This document shows, in pieces, positions 3,778-5,228 of a stretch of DNA of 5,228 nt. The DNA comes from Candidatus Bathyarchaeota archaeon JdFR-04 (lineage in GTDB: Archaea > Thermoproteota > Bathyarchaeia > Bathyarchaeales > UBA233). The notes beneath the pieces were generated by a model. That model had not been told where the DNA came from, did no database searches, and was given only the letters and a program-made list of their open reading frames with translations. Location: assembly GCA_002010925.1 (NCBI GenBank), contig MTLR01000126.1, positions 1 to 5,228 of the forward strand, read 5' to 3'. The translations under genes were made by a program, and so were the position numbers. Position 1 is the first letter of the stretch, and the number at the start of each line of letters is the position of its first letter.

Positions 3778-4437
3778 GTGGCCAAGCTAAAACTTGCTGT
3801 TTTCGACGTTGATGGAACCCTAACGCAGGTAGATAGCTGTTGGCGTTTCATTCATGAAAGACTTGGAACATGGAAAGGTGGCGGAGAGGAGAACGCCAAA
3901 CTTTACTTCGAAGGAAAAATATCTTACCATGAATGGGCCAGGCGGGACGTTTCGCTTTGGAAAGGAATCTCCGCCAACAAAATTGAAAGAATAATTTCGG
4001 AAATTCCACTAACAAATGGAATTTATGAAACTTTCAATTTCTTGCACAAGAATAACGTTAGGATCTTCTTGTTAACAGCCGGATTAGCCCTACTTGCTAG
4101 GCGAATAGCCCAAGAAGTGAATGTAGAAGGCTATGTGGCTAACGAGCTTGAAGTGCTTCATGGTAAGCTAACTGGAAACTTGAAAGTACAAGTTTCCATA
4201 AGCAATAAAGGCGAGATCCTTGAAGAACTTTTCAGAAAATTCGATGCCAGGCGGCTCTACAGCATAGCGGTAGGCGACGACCTCACTATGGTCCCGGTCT
4301 TCCAAAAAGTCGGCCTAAGCATAGCTTTCAACCCCCAAAGCAAAGAAGTCGAAAAATACGCAAAAATAACGATAAAAAGCAGAAACCTCAAAGACATAAT
4401 CCCTGCCATATCTAGATACATTAAAAGTAACGCTTAA
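3778..4437 (+). CDS. HAD-superfamily (subclass IB, phosphoserine-phosphatase-like) phosphatase
   Basis: The 219 residues carry the HAD motifs in order. Motif I is AVFDVDGTLT, with nucleophile D10 and acid/base D12. Motif II is T100 in IFLLTAG. Motif III is K144 in NKGEIL. Motif IV is VGDDLTM, with D167 and D168. Between motifs I and II lies a helical cap (about residues 17-80), as in SerB-like IB enzymes, and the length fits that group. It should hydrolyse a small phosphomonoester with Mg2+ in the cytoplasm. The substrate is uncertain. Where many relatives have a second Asp four residues after the first in motif IV, this protein has M171, with D168 perhaps compensating, and the residue after motif I that binds phosphoserine in classical SerB (a Glu) is not evident. 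GTG 3778 is the start: an in-frame TGA lies at 3754, no other start intervenes, and AGGAAG sits at 3763-3768. The stop is TAA, 30 bases before tRNA-Leu. Confidence 0.85.
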   Translation: MAKLKLAVFDVDGTLTQVDSCWRFIHERLGTWKGGGEENAKLYFEGKISYHEWARRDVSLWKGISANKIERIISEIPLTNGIYETFNFLHKNNVRIFLLTAGLALLARRIAQEVNVEGYVANELEVLHGKLTGNLKVQVSISNKGEILEELFRKFDARRLYSIAVGDDLTMVPVFQKVGLSIAFNPQSKEVEKYAKITIKSRNLKDIIPAISRYIKSNA

Positions 4438-4467
4438 GTTTTTCACAATGCAAGTTTGTTAACGGTA

Positions 4468-4593
4468 GCGGGGGTACCCGAGCCAGGTCTAAATAGGTAG
4501 ATAAAGGGAGCCAGAACCCATCTAGGATAAGGGGGAGGACTTAAGATCCTCTGGCGTAGGCCTCCGCGGGTTCAAATCCCGCCCCCCGCACCA
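4468..4593 (+). tRNA. tRNA-Leu (anticodon UAA) with a 38-nt D-loop intron, CCA encoded
   Basis: The acceptor GCGGGGG (4468-4474) pairs with CCCCCGC (4583-4589); discriminator A and encoded CCA follow (4591-4593). The anticodon arm is GAGGA-CUUAAGA-UCCUC, anticodon UAA. A long variable arm with GGC-GUAG-GCC marks it as a type II (Leu) tRNA, and the T-arm is GCGGG-UUCAAAU-CCCGC. The D-arm CCCGAGCCAGGUC...AAGGG closes only when about 38 bases in the D-loop are removed. It lies 30 bases after the HAD gene on the same strand. A weak TATA-like CTTAAGTTTT overlaps the HAD stop, so the tRNA may have its own promoter or be processed from the HAD transcript. Confidence 0.92.
4490..4528 (+). other. Non-canonical intron region in the tRNA-Leu D-loop (about position 20/21)
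   Basis: The removed segment starts after GGUC and ends before AAGGGG. UAA is repeated at 4490-4492 and 4528-4530, so the 38-base junction can slide by up to three bases; the span given covers most registers. Inside, UAGAU and AUCUA pair, followed by a 3-base AAA bulge and a GGG/CCC stem, giving a hairpin with a bulge of the size expected in a bulge-helix-bulge substrate. Confidence 0.75.
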
Positions 4594-4605
4594 CCTACTT
4601 CTTTA

Positions 4606-4637
4606 AAACTGGTTTTTCTGTAGAAAGTTGCCAGTTT
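4606..4637 (+). repeat. Nested hairpin with T-tract downstream of tRNA-Leu, possible terminator
   Basis: AAACTGG (4606-4612) pairs with CCAGTTT (4631-4637), and inside it TTTCT (4615-4619) pairs with AGAAA (4622-4626). A TTTTT tract (4613-4617) begins 20 bases after the tRNA 3' end. The T-tract alone could stop archaeal RNA polymerase; the hairpin may be incidental. Confidence 0.4.
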
Positions 4638-4684
4638 CCTTAGTAAGAAAACTCCTTCCATTTAAGATCTTCAATAGATAAGAC

Positions 4685-4693
4685 TTTTAAATA
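4685..4693 (+). promoter_or_regulatory. TATA box of the exported-protein gene
   Basis: TTTTAAATA, about 40 bases before ATG 4731. A start of transcription near 4713 leaves a short leader holding the ribosome binding site GGTGAT at 4721-4726. Confidence 0.5.
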
Positions 4694-4730
4694 CAAAAGA
4701 AGAATTGAAGTTATAAATAAGGTGATAGAA

Positions 4731-5228
4731 ATGAAGAAATGTGCAAAATACTTTAGAAAGCATTGTTGGTTCTTTGTTCTAATAGTTCTGTCCTTGACAA
4801 CGATTGTGATTTCCCCACAAATCATGCCCGCTAACGCCTTGAAAAAATATGGATATGAAAAGGGAGAGGAGTATCGGTTCGTTATAGAAATGTCTACAAC
4901 TATAAAAACTGATGAGGGAACCACATCTTCATCTCAGACCTATGAGGTAATTTGTAAAATAAAGGATGTTGAGGAAGATACGGACGGCTATGATATAAAA
5001 ATCGATTTAATCGTGATGGGGGCAGCAGGATTTTATCCCGGCTTTTACGGTTATGGTAGCCTCGTAGATGAAACAACAATTGAAGGAAATAAACTAATGT
5101 CAGGTGGAGTAACTCCTATGAGTGGATTCTTTAACCTGTTTACATCGACTGACTGGTCTGATCGTGAAGAAGAATGGGAAGAATTTGTAGAAGAGATTGA
5201 TAAACGAGAGGGCTATAAAGTTACAGAT
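4731..5228 (+). CDS. Exported or membrane-anchored protein of unknown function, N-terminal 166 residues (runs off right edge)
   Basis: The start ATG 4731 follows GGTGAT, a near-perfect match to the archaeal anti-Shine-Dalgarno, with four bases between. Residues 1-11 are basic (KK, K, RK), 13-29 form a hydrophobic segment (FFVLIVLSLTTIVIS), and ANA at 34-36 is a plausible signal-peptidase site, so the protein is likely secreted or held by an N-terminal anchor. The mature part begins KKYGYEKGEEYRFVIEMST and is rich in beta-strand-like alternation, Thr/Ser and acidic residues; a Gly/Tyr-rich stretch (FYPGFYGYG, 101-109) and a DREEEWEEFVEEID helix (144-157) follow. I recognise no catalytic motif. 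The KGEEYxF..E.. opening resembles archaeal cell-surface proteins of unknown role. It lies after tRNA-Leu with its own promoter. The family and C-terminus cannot be assigned from this part. Confidence 0.8.
   Translation, partial: MKKCAKYFRKHCWFFVLIVLSLTTIVISPQIMPANALKKYGYEKGEEYRFVIEMSTTIKTDEGTTSSSQTYEVICKIKDVEEDTDGYDIKIDLIVMGAAGFYPGFYGYGSLVDETTIEGNKLMSGGVTPMSGFFNLFTSTDWSDREEEWEEFVEEIDKREGYKVTD

Noticed and set aside
4640..4924. 94-residue open frame on the minus strand
   Set aside because: Antisense to the exported-protein gene, which has a clear ribosome binding site, signal segment and promoter.

Overview
The window looks archaeal. The promoters are TATA boxes (TTTATATAC twice), one start is best explained by a leaderless mRNA, and GTG and TTG starts with GGTGAT- or GGAG-type ribosome binding sites are common. 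Both tRNA genes encode CCA and carry short introns in the D-arm half rather than at the usual 37/38 site. The very GC-rich tRNA stems in a moderately AT-rich background suggest a thermophile or thermophile-derived lineage, perhaps in the TACK/Bathyarchaeia range. That placement is inference.

Layout. Positions 1-154 (minus) hold the N-terminus of an ArsR-like winged-helix regulator running off the left edge. Positions 155-768 have no convincing gene but are rich in structure: three related GTGTATATGAG-type repeats, an 8-bp-arm inverted repeat, and a 32-nt pure-purine run containing a perfect mirror repeat just upstream of a promoter. Positions 769-2196 are a compact same-strand row of small accessory genes: a two-TM protein, a 57-residue helical/coiled-coil protein with only a CTG start available, an AbiV-family HEPN gene broken by one in-frame TAA, a one-TM protein, and a ribbon-helix-helix regulator. 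The row abuts the 3' end of a tRNA-Arg(CCU) gene (minus, 2212-2316), a common docking point for integrated archaeal elements. This is the most likely place for an unusual system, best read as a small mobile or defence module that may be decaying.

Positions 2475-3777 hold a divergent pair: a winged-helix/Cys-rich/2x[4Fe-4S] protein (minus) and a HAD-IB phosphatase (plus), with a perfect 8-bp-arm palindrome between them. Then follow tRNA-Leu(UAA) with a D-loop intron (4468-4593), a nested hairpin downstream of it, and the start of an exported protein of unknown function (4731 to the right edge).

How the genes work together. The Fe-S protein, phosphatase, tRNAs and exported protein look like chromosomal genes with separate promoters. 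The 769-2196 genes look co-transcribed, with the AbiV-like HEPN protein as the only member whose family role (phage-resistance/toxin type) is recognisable. The RHH protein is a candidate regulator or antitoxin. No integrase, second att copy or CRISPR array is visible in the window.
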